Shown here one piece after another: positions 36,787 to 48,600 of a stretch of DNA of 64,000 nt. Below the pieces are notes generated by a model that was not told where the DNA came from, made no database searches, and worked only from the letters and a program-made list of their open reading frames with translations. This stretch comes from Lophius americanus (taxonomy: Eukaryota > Chordata > Actinopteri > Lophiiformes > Lophiidae): contig JBBDHG010000057.1 of assembly GCA_037951165.1 (NCBI GenBank), positions 12,240,001 to 12,304,000 of the forward strand, written 5' to 3'. The position numbers and the translations under genes were made by a program. Numbering within the stretch: position 1 is the first letter of the stretch; every line of letters begins with the position of its first letter.

Positions 36787-36819
36787 CTTGTTTCAGATTC
36801 TTAACAAGTCTGAAACAAG
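36787..36819. other. Perfect 11-bp hairpin
   Basis: CTTGTTTCAGA (36787-36797), an 11-base loop, and the exact reverse complement (36809-36819). It lies 57 bp after the 20-bp inverted repeat. Confidence 0.95.
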
Positions 36820-39057
36820 AAACAAATCTGAAAAACACATAATTTGTTTGTCAAAAGTGACTTCACTATCAAACATCAACATTCGGTTTCTAGCAGCAGG
36901 TTTGATATTTGACAACCGTGATCAAAGATGGTGATGTACATATCCCCAGACCTTAGCAGACCAAAGAACATTATTTCGGATTCTTTTAAAAGTTTTTGGG
37001 ACTTTAAAACTTAAATTTTCTGACAGGATAAGATGATTTAAACTGCCTTATTTGCTGGTTTCGGATGGTACATTTACTTATATACTAGTATATCATCTTC
37101 ATGGCAATCGTACTGGAATTTTATGTTAAAGTATTTGTTTCAATCGGGAAACGCAACACAAAGACGGGCCACAGAGGAAATGTTGGCAACGGTTAATGAT
37201 AATAGCATCGAAACCATTTTAAGAGCAGAGTCCTTGATTCCTACCCACTTCTAAAGACAATCGAGTAAAATATTGTGATGTACTTTGTCAAAAGCAGAAC
37301 TCAAATAAAAAAAGATTCAAATCAAGCAATCACCAGTTTCAGCAGTGAGAGGTTTTACTTCACACATGCAGAATTAAAATTGTTCTTCATCAAGAATTTG
37401 TCATGGAAAGTCTTTCACATGCTTGAAACCTGCATTATCTCAATAATGGTATAAGGTAAGAGGTGTCCGACTCTAGCGACTAGATCTCCAATTAATGTTG
37501 AAGCCGAAGTAAACAAGGTGTAATATACTTAACTCTTAACCACCATTGCCCATACTGACTTCAAGTGTCACCATGGCAACGTGTATATACCAATCGAAGA
37601 CTGTCAGCTACAAAAGTTATTTTGTTGTAGTTTTGGGTAGTATGTATGTCGGGCTCATTATTAAGCTTATTTGTTGTATACACAGTGTTGGTTAAGGTTC
37701 CATTCTAAATCACGTTACTGCAAGACCCAGAATTAAGTGAAGCTAACAAGGCAGGTAAAAATATCAATAAATGTTTGTGTAAAATAGCTCGTTCTATTCA
37801 CCAAATGACGGGTTACAAAACATGTCTGGAGGTGCGTCACTTTTAAGTGCCTTTTGTGTTGTGGCTTTTGCAGCACATTCCCCAAATGCACATGTGTTGT
37901 GAAATTAATGAGGATGTTTTCTTCTTTTTTGTTGTTTTGTCCATTTGCATGGCTTTTCTTAAGTTGTAGTGGATTTGCCCCTGTCAGCCACTGTATATAA
38001 CTACATACCATCTCATTGGTGGGAAGGGAAGACAGTGGCAATCACAATAAAAATGTGTGGCAATCGAAAAAAAAGAGCAAAAAGGAAGGAACTTGATGAA
38101 ATTTTAATAGCAAAATGTGTTTCTTTATAATTTTATGCTGCTCTAGCTTGATATGCTTGGCATGAACGTGTGATGCTTATTAATATAGTAAACAACAAAA
38201 AATGAATTACAAAGTATTCATGTGAGGACGTCAGGGTGATAATTATAAAACAGAACATGAAAATGGCTTCAGTGTGTTCCTGTGTCTGTTTTTTAGCATT
38301 TCACACAAGTTAGAAATCGAGGCTTTCCAGTCACTAACAAAAACAGATGAATGGATAAAATGCTTTAAGACCTGTTTCATTGTTTGCCCTTCAGATTGAT
38401 GATACAATGATTTTTTTTTTAGTTAGTTAAGGTATTCACTGATGACTCTTTTGTCTTCCCTATCTTCAGAATTATAATGCAGTTGTGCCAGGTGTAACAT
38501 TTTTCATACTCTCTGGATGGCCCCCCTACATGCACTTGAGCCATTAATTTCAGACCGTGCATAATGGATGGCTTAAATACGACTCATAATTTGTTTAGTG
38601 AAGACACTTGCCACCCCTGAGCCGAAAATTAGTGTAGAAGCAAATGGAAGTGGTTCCATTCGCAGGAAGAAAAACACTAAGGTGAGGGGGTTTTATGAAC
38701 ACAACTTTAGATCATAATCATCAAAACAGGATCTCCCGGTCAGACCTGGAGTGGCTGGGAAAATTTTCCAGCTGCCTCTGTTGGGTTTCTGTGTTCAGCA
38801 GATATCGTCTTCTCATGACATATACACATCTGACCTCCAGCCCATTAGCTGTCCTCAGATCTGTGTCTTTTGTCAGGGAAAACAGAAAACAAGAGGGTGT
38901 TTGAACACTCTTCATCGGATTCTTTATGTGTTTAAATTTGATCCAACACGTGTGGCGAAAGGAAAGAAAAATGAAAACATTTATTTAGTGTAGTGTCACT
39001 GTAATGTGTCATGCCTTTAGCCCACATTCAACCAGCTGTTTATTCAGTGGCTCAGCG
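36820..39057. other. No recognisable feature
   Basis: No repeat or gene recognised. A 102-codon frame on the minus strand at 37733-38041 has no family motif. Confidence 0.45.
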
Positions 39058-39163
39058 ATGCTGGCTCAGGAGGTAGGGTGGCCTTCCACTTATCTGAAGG
39101 TCGGTGGTTCAATGCCCAGCCCCTCCAGTCATTTCAAAGTGTTCTTGAGCAAGATACTATGCC
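39058..39163 (+). repeat. tRNA-derived SINE, head and start of body
   Basis: Pol III promoter boxes of a tRNA-like head are visible: A box TGGCTCAGGAGGTAGGG (39062-39078) and B box GGTTCAATGCC (39106-39116), 27 bases between. The body CAAAGTGTTCTTGAGCAAGA follows and breaks off at 39163, where R1 sequence begins. No 3' tail. Confidence 0.78.
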
Positions 39164-39300
39164 ATTTGAAAATGATCCATGACAGGTTTTGAGTTACCGT
39201 GTTAAAACGAAGGATGTTTGACGACAAGACACTGGACACAGATGTTGACGGGGCCTCTAACAGGCAGGTGGTGGCAATTCCATAATATCCATAATTCGGA
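39164..39300 (+). repeat. R1 family repeat, distal part only
   Basis: TTGAAAATGATCCATGACAG, GTTTTGAGTTACCGTG, then GGTGGTGGCAATTCCATAAT, matching the distal parts of the copies at 19400-19520 and 24690-24830. It is sandwiched between a truncated SINE and a truncated LINE. Confidence 0.65.
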
Positions 39301-40110
39301 TGCAAAAAGACAGCAGCGGAGTTGACATGAATGTTCATATCTCCAAGTATTATAATATTGTCAGAGGTTGTGCAAAATGTCGAAAAAAAGGTTGTACATC
39401 TCAGAGATGAAGGCTGGGTTTGGTTTGGGTGGTCGGTAGATTAGAAGTATGGTTATGGAGGAAAGGGGGCTTACAATTAAATGTCAGACATTAAAAAGAA
39501 GAGATCTCTGGCAAAGGCAGTGGAGACAAGTCCAAATCACTGCGGTAGATGACAGACAGACCACCACCACCAGTGCTGCGGGCTTTCTGGAGGTAACAGT
39601 AGCCAGTGGGACAGGTCTCATTCAGGACAGAAAAAACATCTGGTTGTTGCCAGGTTTCTGTAAGGCACATCACGTCCAGACAATTATCCAGAATGTGGTC
39701 AAGTATGAGGAATGATTTGTTTAATACTAAATGGAACAGCGGATCTCTGTATTGGCCGAAGGAGACTGAAATCCACTCCACGTTTTCTAACCAGCACAGT
39801 GAGTACCTTTATGGAGGAAACTCCAGTGCCACTAGCAAGAAGAGCGACAGCGTTCTGATGACGCGTCTGAGACTCGACGGTGCGCACGTCGGACCAAAAG
39901 GAACGAATGGAGTTATCGAAGCGGGAGTAAGAAAAAAAAAAGAACGGCAACTTCTGTGAAAGTGACCAGGCCGGCGAAGGAGTCCAAGTTGTTTAATAAC
40001 TGATATGCACTACGGAGTGTTGTATTTGTTGATTGTCATTAGTTGGGTGACGGAATAATTTATCATCATGCAAGTCGTGGAGACTAGCCAGTTATTAGCC
40101 GTTGACCATG
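39300..40110 (-). mobile_element. L2-clade (Maui-like) LINE, 5' portion (copy 2)
   Basis: On the minus strand: a CpG-rich 5' region (about 39720-40110) holding an open frame with FWSDVRTVESQTRHQ; then the endonuclease start LNKSFLILDHILDNCLDVMC and LTETWQQ, and NETCPTGYCYLQKARSTGGG with GLSVIYRSDL (39491-39735). After a stop come GDMNIHVNSAA traces near 39330. It retains the middle endonuclease segment lost from copy 1. It stops at about 39300, with all RT and 3' sequence missing, the reverse of the usual 5' truncation. Confidence 0.87.
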
Positions 40111-40194
40111 GACTTCTGAAGACTTCTTCTTCTTCTCCAACATAGAAATCATATCAGGCACCACAGCGGCGAAGATACACATACACTTAGTAGG

Positions 40195-40724
40195 TACATG
40201 GGTAAATACATGAGCAGGGCCCAGAGAGGAATTACACTAACACCAGAGGAGCCAAGCACCAGCTAGAGTGGTCTCTAGAGACTGTACCATACACCACACA
40301 TGACTCACTGACCCACCTAACGAGGATATACAGTGAAGGCATTGTGTTGTCATTCGGCCTGGACAAGTGTGGCCATATGGTGGCAACGAGAGGTAAGGTG
40401 ATCAGAACTGAATGGGTGGACCTGCCAGAGGGTAGGATAGTGTATATACAGGACAAGAATCCTACAGGCCAATGGAAACAAAGATTAGGGGGCGAGGAGG
40501 TCAGCCACAGCCAAATACCTCCTTAGGTAAGACAGGTGCAGAGCTCAATGGGAGTAATAACATCATATTAATCGACACGTATTCCTTACCAGCCATTAGA
40601 TACCCAGCTGAAATAGTATGTTCCCCTAAGGAGGAAATAGAAGCAACTGATGTCAAGATAAAAAAAACTCCTTAACAGGCATGGAGGGTTCCACCCCAGG
40701 CCCAGCGCCCTGAGACTCTACGAG
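40195..40724 (+). pseudogene. LINE reverse transcriptase distal fragment, clade uncertain
   Basis: DSLTHLTRIYSEGIVLSFGL and DKCGHMVATRGKVIRTEW (about 40306-40410), then LPEGRIVYIQD, a degenerate PQANGN block, ATAKYLLR, AELNGSNNI, IDTYSLPAIRYPAEIV, EEIEATDVKIKK (about 40560-40670) and HGGFHPRPSALRLY (about 40683-40724). This wording is that of a LINE family present in fish and cnidarians, in the part following the RT catalytic box. Frames shift at least three times. It is cut off where the LTR at 40725 begins. Confidence 0.78.
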
Positions 40725-41383
40725 TGTTATGACTGTTGAGTTACTTCTTGTTTTATTCTGTTTTTGGTTCTCTGGTTTTATTTTGAAAGTTTTCGTCTTC
40801 ATCATTTTGGTCTGCGTTCCTGTTTTATTTTAAAAGGGTTATGTATGTTGTTTAGTTAGATTTACATTTCCTGTCATGTTTCGTTTGTTTTGCTCTTTGA
40901 GTGTGTTTAACTGTTTATGGTTCTTCATTTTTTTATTCCTTCTTTATGTCATCTTGTGTCTTTCACTTGTGTCTTTCTCCCTCTGTGTCCTGTTCCAGTA
41001 CTGCTTCTGTTCTCCTCTTGTGTGATTGTTCATCATGTTCACCTATGCTTCCCCTCCAGCTGTGTCTCATTGTCTTGTTACCTCAGTGTATAAAGTCTAA
41101 GCTCAGCTTTCCTTCTGTGCCAGTTTGATGTTTCGTCGTAACACATGCCAGCCAGCTCCTAGTGTTTCCCAGTGTAAGATTTTCTTGTGTCTTCCTTGTG
41201 TTTTTTCATGCCTCTGCCCTTTTGGATTCTGGAAATGTTTGCCTTATTGGCCTGCTCACCCTTTTTGATCACTGCCTGCTTGTAGATTTGGATTTTGGAC
41301 TAAATTAAATATTTTAATTGCAACACTCTTCCTCCGCTATTGTATTTCTGCACCTGGGTCCTAAACTCCGCTCAGTTACGATT
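40725..41383 (+). mobile_element. Probable solo LTR of a Ty3/gypsy-type element
   Basis: Begins TGTTATGACTG after the LINE fragment. U3-like T-rich start, a possible promoter TATAAAGTC at 41090-41098, and a 3' part with TTTGGATTTTGGACTAAAT (near the poly(A) signal of such LTRs), then CTGCACCTGGGTCCTAAACT, the phrase that commonly ends fish gypsy LTRs shortly before the primer-binding site. The end near GTTACGA is a decayed match to the expected inverted TG...CA boundary. No internal gag-pol follows, and no target-site duplication is visible. Confidence 0.6.
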
Positions 41384-42059
41384 TGTTTACGTTGGTTAAC
41401 CCAATTTAAACGTCTTATAGGATGTTTTCAAACCTGTAGTTTGATCCATTTGATGTGGAAAAAGGGGAAACATAACACAGTTGAGGTGGTTTCTCACCCA
41501 CAGAGCATTTTAAACATGGACTAAAGTTTTAAAAAAAAATAAAAAAGCTTAAAGACTCAATACCAATAATTATATTCATAGATATCAAAGTCCATATTAT
41601 CAAAGCTCACTTACCTGGTTGTAAAAACTAGACTCTACTTTGATTATCTTGAAAAAACTAATTTACTGAAAAAAACATGTGACCATGAAAGGAGATATTT
41701 ATTCCTGAGCCCTCTGGTGCAAAACATCAGCAGTGCCAAAGAGAAGTAGTATAAAAACAACAGTGACTCATAGCGACTTCACGCTGCTCCAACTGCCATC
41801 GAGGCCAACCAGATGACTTTTACCACTGCATCATACTTAATAGTGAGCATAATATGTGGAAAGATGAGGTTTCTAAAATGCGCGAAAAAATCTTTTGACT
41901 TGACCCATGAGGTGCTGTGAGTCTGTTCTCTGATTTGCCAGAAGCAAGCTAATGCACAGGTCTTGTTTCCCAGATTGAAAAGATGAGAGGAAAAAGACTA
42001 GCAGCACAGTTGTTTCAACTGCGAAATTATGCCAAAGTACAGCAATTTTTTTGACAAAA
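41384..42059. other. No recognisable feature
   Basis: Nothing recognised; possibly eroded upstream LINE sequence of the next entry. Confidence 0.4.
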
Positions 42060-42240
42060 CAGGATGTTGGATACTGTTATTACTGGGCCCTCACAAAAAC
42101 GTCTATAAAGAAATTCCAACTTATGCATAATTCTACAGCTTGACCTTTAACAAGACCAAGAAGAAACAGCATATCATACCTGTTTTAGTTGAACTGCACT
42201 GGCTTCCTGTTTGGTTTACAATTTATTTGAATTAGCCACA
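42060..42240 (+). pseudogene. L2/CR1-group LINE, C-terminal fragment
   Basis: TKTSIKKFQLMHNSTA, then after a frameshift FNKTKKKQHIIPVLVELHWL and PVWFTIYL (about 42110-42230), the standard 'IQNSAARxLTRTKKxxHITPVLxELHWLPV' block. It continues only as noise. It differs from the Maui-like and 14-kb copies. Confidence 0.78.
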
Positions 42241-42539
42241 AAACTCTGTGACACAGTGCCCTCAAAAACCACCTCTGTATATATGAGGTTGAAGCTGCTT
42301 GAAGGAATTATTCATCAGAATCATGGAGCACACTGTCTTTCTTCTACTTATTCAGGGCTGGTTTGCAGCAGACCTAGAAAGGGTATCCAGATGTCCTACT
42401 CCCCAGCAATCTCCCTAGGTCATCCTGTGCGATCCTGAGGCGTTCACAAGGCAGATTAGATAGATAATCCATCCACGGAGGTTGTGGTCTACCCTAGGGG
42501 TCGAAAGAATTGGGTCTGGGTGTAACGTGGGGGTTAGAC

Positions 42540-42650
42540 CCAGACCTCATTTTTTTGGTAAGTACCCTGAGCTTATGATCATAGGTGGGGGTTGGAGCAT
42601 TGATGGACAGGAAAATGAAGAGCTTTGTGTTACAACTCTGCTCTCTCTAA
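42540..42650 (-). pseudogene. RTE-X-like LINE, distal RT fragment (reverse)
   Basis: Minus-strand reading LFIFLSINAPTPTYDHKL and RVLTKKMRSG corresponds to 'LSIYRSIYVPTLTYGHELWVMTERTRS' type wording in the family of 29925-31375 (given here in pieces of fewer than 20 matching residues). About 35 codons remain. Confidence 0.62.
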
Positions 42651-42654
42651 AAAT

Positions 42655-42810
42655 CATTGGAGATGTGACACCTTGCCCAGAGTAGGAAAAACAGGGACCC
42701 ATTCTGGAGCCAGACCTTGGAAGGGAGCATGTTAGCAAGCAACAGATGGCTGAGCCTTGATCCACGTGGCCCGGCCAGGTTTAACTGAAAGAGACTATAG
42801 AGCCTCCGTC
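42655..42810 (+). mobile_element. RTE-X-like LINE, 5' UTR fragment
   Basis: GCCCAGAGTAGGAAAAACAG, GGACCCATTCTGGAGCCAGA, CACGTGGCCCGGCCAGG, and GAGCCTCCGTCCTGTGGAGC match what I recall of the 5' untranslated region of the same family ('CTGGAGCCAGGCC', 'GGGGCCCGGCCGGG'). It lies in opposite orientation to the distal fragment immediately to its left. Confidence 0.6.
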
Positions 42811-42884
42811 CTGTGGAGCAGAGATAGGTATTGGGGTTGTCTAAAGCAGTTAAGGTGACAGGTGACCGGGGGGGACCTGGGTGT

Positions 42885-43080
42885 ACTGACTCCTTGCATC
42901 ACAGACTACTTCATTATCTCTCAACCCAACCAGCCAGGGCAGAGGGCCGCTAAGCATTTCAGGATCCACTCGGGGTTTCAGCTCCAAGTGCTTCTTTCTG
43001 TAGAATAAAGAGTAAGGTCTAGACCTGCTATCTTTTTATTTTCTGTGAGATAACTTCTATTACGGTGAATGTCACAGAAA
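42885..43080 (+). repeat. Teleost interspersed repeat 'U', copy 1
   Basis: CAACCAGCCAGGGCAGAGGG, then AGTAAGGTCTAGACCTGCT and GTGAGATAACTTCTATTACG. Familiar teleost repeat; a second copy is at 50800. Confidence 0.68.
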
Positions 43081-44187
43081 TAACGAACAAAGCTTGTGCG
43101 AGAGACGGGGTAATGCCCACAAGATTTATCTAGACCCGTCCTGTAGAACTTGTAACAATCCATTTTTACATTTTGAATTACGTCGACTAAGTTCATCAGG
43201 TTCATGATCTATGGAGAATTTTACATATCAGGGGAATGGGCTGACATTCACTACAAATAGTTATTACACTTTAAAAGCCTTTTTCTTTGATGCCTTATGT
43301 GAATATTGACTTATGTGAATAATATTAATAATGTTGTGGTAATATTAGCAGCTGAAAGTCCCTGTTTCATTGGACTCACAGGTGAGTCACTGCATTCCTC
43401 TGGGAAACATGAGAGTGAAGGGGTTAGAAAAATTAACAAATAACGCAACAGTCCCTGACAGGAGGAGGCGAGACGATAGACCACACAGTTTGAGCCCTGA
43501 GAACCTGAGCTGTAAGATCTATTAACTCAACAAACCACTGGGTGTGATTTCCAAACAGATGAGCCAGCACTGCTCTGCCTGGGAATGTCCCGTGAATGTC
43601 AAACTGAAACCTCAGAAAAATTATCTGAGTCGGTGGTTTAGTTGAGCGTTTAGATGAATGGAAAATAGAGAGGAGCTGCTGAGAAAGAGTTTAACTTTCG
43701 ATCATCCTCCTATTTTACCTTTGAATGGACGATGGATTACACCATTAATTACAACCACCGTTCTTCCGCTTTGTAGCCAGCGCCTTGGAAAACGGTGCCG
43801 ACTACATCATTGGACAAATGAGATTAAGTTAACTCAAGCTCTATATTGAAATTCCTGTCACAAACCCAAATGCAAACCATTTGTCTCTTGCACAAGATCA
43901 TACTCAAAGGGGCTGTTATGCAATAATGAAGGATACATAATATAATGTATGCCATTTAAGGGGGAAAAAAAGAGAAACGTTTCAACTAAAAAGGCACTAA
44001 GGATGTAATTCAAACCAAATAAACCTACACATGTCTGTTATCTGACCAGACCCACACCCAACCACACCACGGAATTTGGTTTATGTTTAATTAACCTGAC
44101 AATGTTGAGAAAAAACAGCTTTATCTTGAGAAATGAGAGAAAGTATAAGGAAATTCCTGGATCAGTTTCCTTCCTGGCCCATGCCCT
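43081..44187. other. No recognisable feature
   Basis: Nothing recognised. Confidence 0.5.
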
Positions 44188-44352
44188 TGTTGTAGCTCAG
44201 GAGGTAGCGTGGTTGTCGACTTTTCGGAGGTCAGTCGTTCGGACCACGGCCGCTACAGTCGACCTGTTGAAGTGTTCTCGAACAACATTATGAACCCCAA
44301 GCTGCTCCCGATTGCTGTTCCATTGGTGTATGAACTATGGTGTGACTGGTCA
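44188..44352 (+). repeat. tRNA-derived SINE, head and body
   Basis: A box TGTAGCTCAGGAGGTAGCG (44191-44209), decayed B box region GGTCAGTCGTTCGGACC, then body AAGTGTTCTCGAACAACATT, ATGAACCCCAAGCTGCTCCC and GCTGTTCCATTGGTGTATGA. The longest body of this family on the plus strand in the window. Confidence 0.78.
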
Positions 44353-45384
44353 TCCCCTTTCATGAGCCGCATAATACACACAAAAAAGTTTTAATTATAT
44401 TACAAAAATTGCAGAAATTAAATCCTTAAATGATTCAACTATAATCACATCCAGCTCGACCTCATATGATCATTTGTCATTTTACAAACATTAGCCTTTT
44501 TCTTCACACGCGTGGACATTTATATTCCCATAAGAAATGTAATCAAGACAAACTTTGTCTTGGGCTTTTTACCAGTGCGGGATCGATGAAGATCAATATT
44601 CCAAGATATAGATTGAGAAAAACACTAACATGTGACCTTCCATCCAGTCACACGACATATACTCAACATCTCTTAGCCTTATCGGCCACCACTCTTAGTT
44701 AATGAAACATGGATGTCGTTTGCATAACATGACTATTTTATATTTATAAAAACAAAAGTTACTTTTTTGACAATTACAAAATTAAGTTTGTTTCATTAAT
44801 GCAATATTAAAGGAATTTTGAATTACAGAATTGTGATTGACCGGATCGGAAAGTGCTCAGGTTAGCAAATACCCTCGGTTTTACTTTTTTCCTGTGGATG
44901 GAAACAGATAACCCGCTCTGGCGATCTCGAAAGGGAACAGCCAAAACACAAAGAACTAAATAGTTGCATCTTTGAAAAATTAAAACAAGGGACAATTTGT
45001 TTTGTAATTGATGTCATTTTAAAGGGTTTTGGGATTACCTAACTGTTTTAAAGTAAAGGAAGTAAATGCAGCAATTTTGGGTTTTGTAAGTTTTTTAACA
45101 TAGAAAACAAGGTAGTTCTATTCATATCATATTTTGCAATCCTTAGTACCATGAAATCATAATCAGACTGGTTATGATACTTTTCATTAACGCTGAGATC
45201 ATCTGAGGATTTAGATCCTTCTTTAGGGGTTTTTTCTCTCAGTTATGATGCAGCAGTAATCAAATAATTTCTGGGCAAATACAATGATTGTTTTGTTTCT
45301 TCATGTTACTGTAATAGCCTTTTTGTCTAAAATATATCAGGTGAGAATAAATATCGGTATTATTTAACGTTTAATCAGACATAC
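44353..45384. other. No recognisable feature
   Basis: AT-rich; nothing recognised. Confidence 0.5.
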
Positions 45385-45525
45385 TAACAGGTACAATGTC
45401 ACTGACACTGAAAATGAAGTATTTTAGCTCTTACCTGTCGATAAACACCAAGGTTGTGCATATACACATTAAGTTAAGTTTACTTCAGGTATGGAATTCA
45501 GGCTTAACTTGAAATTACTAACCAA
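45385..45525 (+). repeat. Dispersed repeat 'Z', copy 2
   Basis: TAACAGGTACAATGTCACTG, ACACTGAAAATGAAGTATTT and ATAAACACCAAGGTTGTGC align with 18205-18350. A SINE starts directly after it. Confidence 0.65.
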
Positions 45526-45530
45526 CCAAG

Positions 45531-45675
45531 GGCAGCCTTAGCTCAGTTGGTAGAGCGGCCCTTCGATCCCAGCTCTTGATTTACATGCCGTGGGGTCCTT
45601 GAGCAAGACCCCGAAGCACTATTTGCTGCCCACCGCTCCTCAGGGATGCGTCAAATGCCGAGAATAAATATCCCT
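45531..45675 (+). repeat. tRNA-derived SINE with A and B boxes fused
   Basis: TAGCTCAGTTGGTAGAGCGG (A box region) runs straight into CCCTTCGATCCC (B box region), so about 25 bases between the two Pol III boxes are missing. The body continues GGTCCTTGAGCAAGACCCCG, CCACCGCTCCTCAGGGATGC and GTCAAATGCCGAGAATAAAT, a teleost SINE body different from the 39/44-kb family. Confidence 0.78.
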
Positions 45676-48600
45676 TTTTTTGTAATTGTGTTATTGTGTG
45701 ATAAACACATTATGTATAAAATGAGCAGAATAATGGAGTCGTTTTGGTTATTACTTATACACTTGTTGGTGTAAGTGGTAAAAAAAATTAAAAAATTAAA
45801 AAAAGACACGAGAGCTGACACTGATGCATGTGCTTTGAATTTTTTCTCATGTTTACTTAACTGCTTTTGCTCCACATTTTCCTTAATAGGAAATTTGAGA
45901 ATTTAAGTAGGGACTGCAAAACATCTGCCAGACGTTCCATAACCAATGTAGTCATGTGGGCAAGAACTACGATTAGAACCAAATGCCACCGACAGCGTGT
46001 TAATACAACTACAATGCTAACGTGCTGAAGTGCGCCATATTTGCCATGTAGATCATCGTAGTTTTGTGTTAACACACTGATGTATTCTGACTGCCCTAAA
46101 CAGAAAATCAGGTTCAATTTAAGCCATTTGGAAATAAATGGTTCCAGACCCTTCATTCAAAGCTAATTATTCCTCCAGATCTTCTTAAAGCTAACCGGTT
46201 TACAGCCCAGTTTCCGGCGGCTAGTGATAGCTTGTTAATTTTTTGAGAATGACTGCTCCAATCTCTAAAACGGGTGAAAATGTTTTTAGGTGAAAAACCT
46301 GAAAAGATTTATGTGTGTTGGCGAAAAAGTATTGATACTACTAAAAACCAACATTAATTTGAAAGTGTCAAGCCAGTTTTTGCGTATTTCTCGAGCAGTT
46401 TATTACCAACCGAACCTATAGGACAAGGTGTGAACCTCTTTGTTTGGGACTTGGACAGATACAACAGTTTGGATTCAATGGTTTCATCCGTTAGGTGATG
46501 TCTGTCTCCTATTAGAACTGGTCCACAAAACACATATGTAAGGCAAAGATATATATTGAGCACATGGTTTGTATTTTGCTTCCACTATCAGTCATGCATC
46601 CCTTGGGGGTGGATGGGATGGGGGGTGAGAACGGGGTTTGGGTAGATGGGAGAGTTGGGTTGTGGAATATTACTTACAGTGGAACCCCCTGGGAAAGATT
46701 TCATTTTTCATTAAATATATATTCTGTGCACCAGGAAATCTTTTCAACACGTTGGGAGGTTGACATGTTGGCTCTATTTTTCTAATACACTAAAGGCTAT
46801 CAGCACCCTTCTTCTGTGTCTGGGGATGGCCAGGGGGTATTTTCTCAAAGTTCCTAGAAAGGAAAATGTAGAACACACGGAGTAAAGTAAACATGAGGCG
46901 AAATCCCCAACCACATCAGCAGCTCCATTAATTTCATTAGAATAATAGAGTAGGAAAGAAAAGTTTGAGTGTGGATAATCAAAATGACTTGAAGTTACTG
47001 ATAATTCTTTATGCAAAATGCGGATAAAATCTAATACTATTCTTAAGAGAGTTGGTATCAAAATCCACTTAATCTCAGAGGTTAACTGTGATATGAACAG
47101 CTTTGCCAATTAAAGAGTCGAAAAATTAGAATGAACAATGTGAGTACATTCACCTACTCAGCAATAAAAGGTGATGATGAAGTAGCGATGAGCAAACCCA
47201 AATTCATTTGTTTTCATTTGTCGGAATTTGTCAGAATAGTGTAATCCAAACTTGGAACAGCCAGGGCATAAACTGCAAATGGTGTCCATTTTTTCTGATG
47301 AAAAACCTCATATATTTAATTACTTCTGGGATGACACACAGCTTTTCTGATTCACTGTCTTACTGCCTGTTACACCAGATCCTCTTGGATCACAACTCAT
47401 GGAAACAGTCGACACATGATCCTCGAACAGAATGAAAAAATGTTTCCGTGTAAACCCTCTTATTGTGTGTGAATAGGACTGATAGGTCATAGGTCATTAC
47501 TCATTACTCGAGTTTATTATGCGACCAAACAAACATCAAAAGGTTTGACTAGATCAAACAATTTGACTTATTATAACAGTAAATAAAACTTTATTTGCTC
47601 ACAACTTTGTCAGTCCTGGAGAGAGCACTCATGTTTACATATCACTAATAGTTCAAACAAAGTCCCTCTTTGCTTTTAAATGTTTCTAATTCTCAAATTT
47701 TCTGCTCACAGCCTAGGGGTTTCAGCTCTTCCTCTTGACAATTCATTTGTAGTGGTGTAAGGAAACCATAAAGACCCTGACACCTCTGGATTTTCCACAC
47801 CACCTTGTTTGAATATGGCCTTTGAGCTGGGTGTTTCAGGCCAGTACCGGTGAGATTATCCTGAAGTTAGTGCTTTGTCAAAGTTATCACATGTGTGGGA
47901 TACAGGATTAATGCTATGTCCATGTGTGTGGGCGTCCAGGGAGGTATTCAAAAGCAAGGTTGATTTTCTTCACCCACCGAGTGCCAGATTCACCTCAGCT
48001 CATGCATCCAACTCACACAGAGGGAAGAATTATGTTAATATATTGTAAATTGTGAGGGAGTGTATTTGTTGGAGATTATGTGGACACATTTTGCTCACGA
48101 TGTCCAGTCAAATTAGACTCTAACGGTCCGTGTCTTTGAGGCCCCACTGAGGTATTTTGTACTCTGCTTTGTTCAATCTGCTTCCTTCTGTTAACGACCA
48201 TCCCAGACAACAAACGGTCCGTACTTTGAAAAGGGTTTCACATCATGCCGTCAGGATGTTTCTCCAGCCAAACAGTAAAGATCACAGGTCAAACGCCAAA
48301 GTCAAGGTCAATGTCAAGATCAGACAGGGGGGGTATAAGCCTGCATTTAGACTGACTTGACAGAACTTCAGTGCGTCTGGATTCCCCATAAAACTCCAGA
48401 TCAGCTATAAACATTTAGCTTATTTGAAAGAGTCAGTAATGACCTCTTTGTGTCTCACCAGGGACATTTGTGTCTTATCATTTTTATTTATTTATTTATA
48501 AAAATTTTGCCCGTAATTTTGTGAGTTTTGGACAATTAGTGCATTTTGGATTACTTTTGTCATTTAAACTTCAGGTCCTATAATCATGAAAAACAATATT

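Noticed and set aside
37733..38041. 102-codon minus-strand gene
   Set aside because: No motif; similar-length frames are expected by chance over 64 kb.
39058..39163. Functional tRNA gene
   Set aside because: A and B boxes are present but there is no cloverleaf acceptor stem, and the sequence continues into a SINE body.
40725..41383. Full endogenous retrovirus or LTR retrotransposon
   Set aside because: No gag, pol or env wording follows or precedes; only a single LTR-like block is present.
45531..45675. tRNA gene
   Set aside because: The anticodon arm region is missing between the boxes and a SINE body follows.
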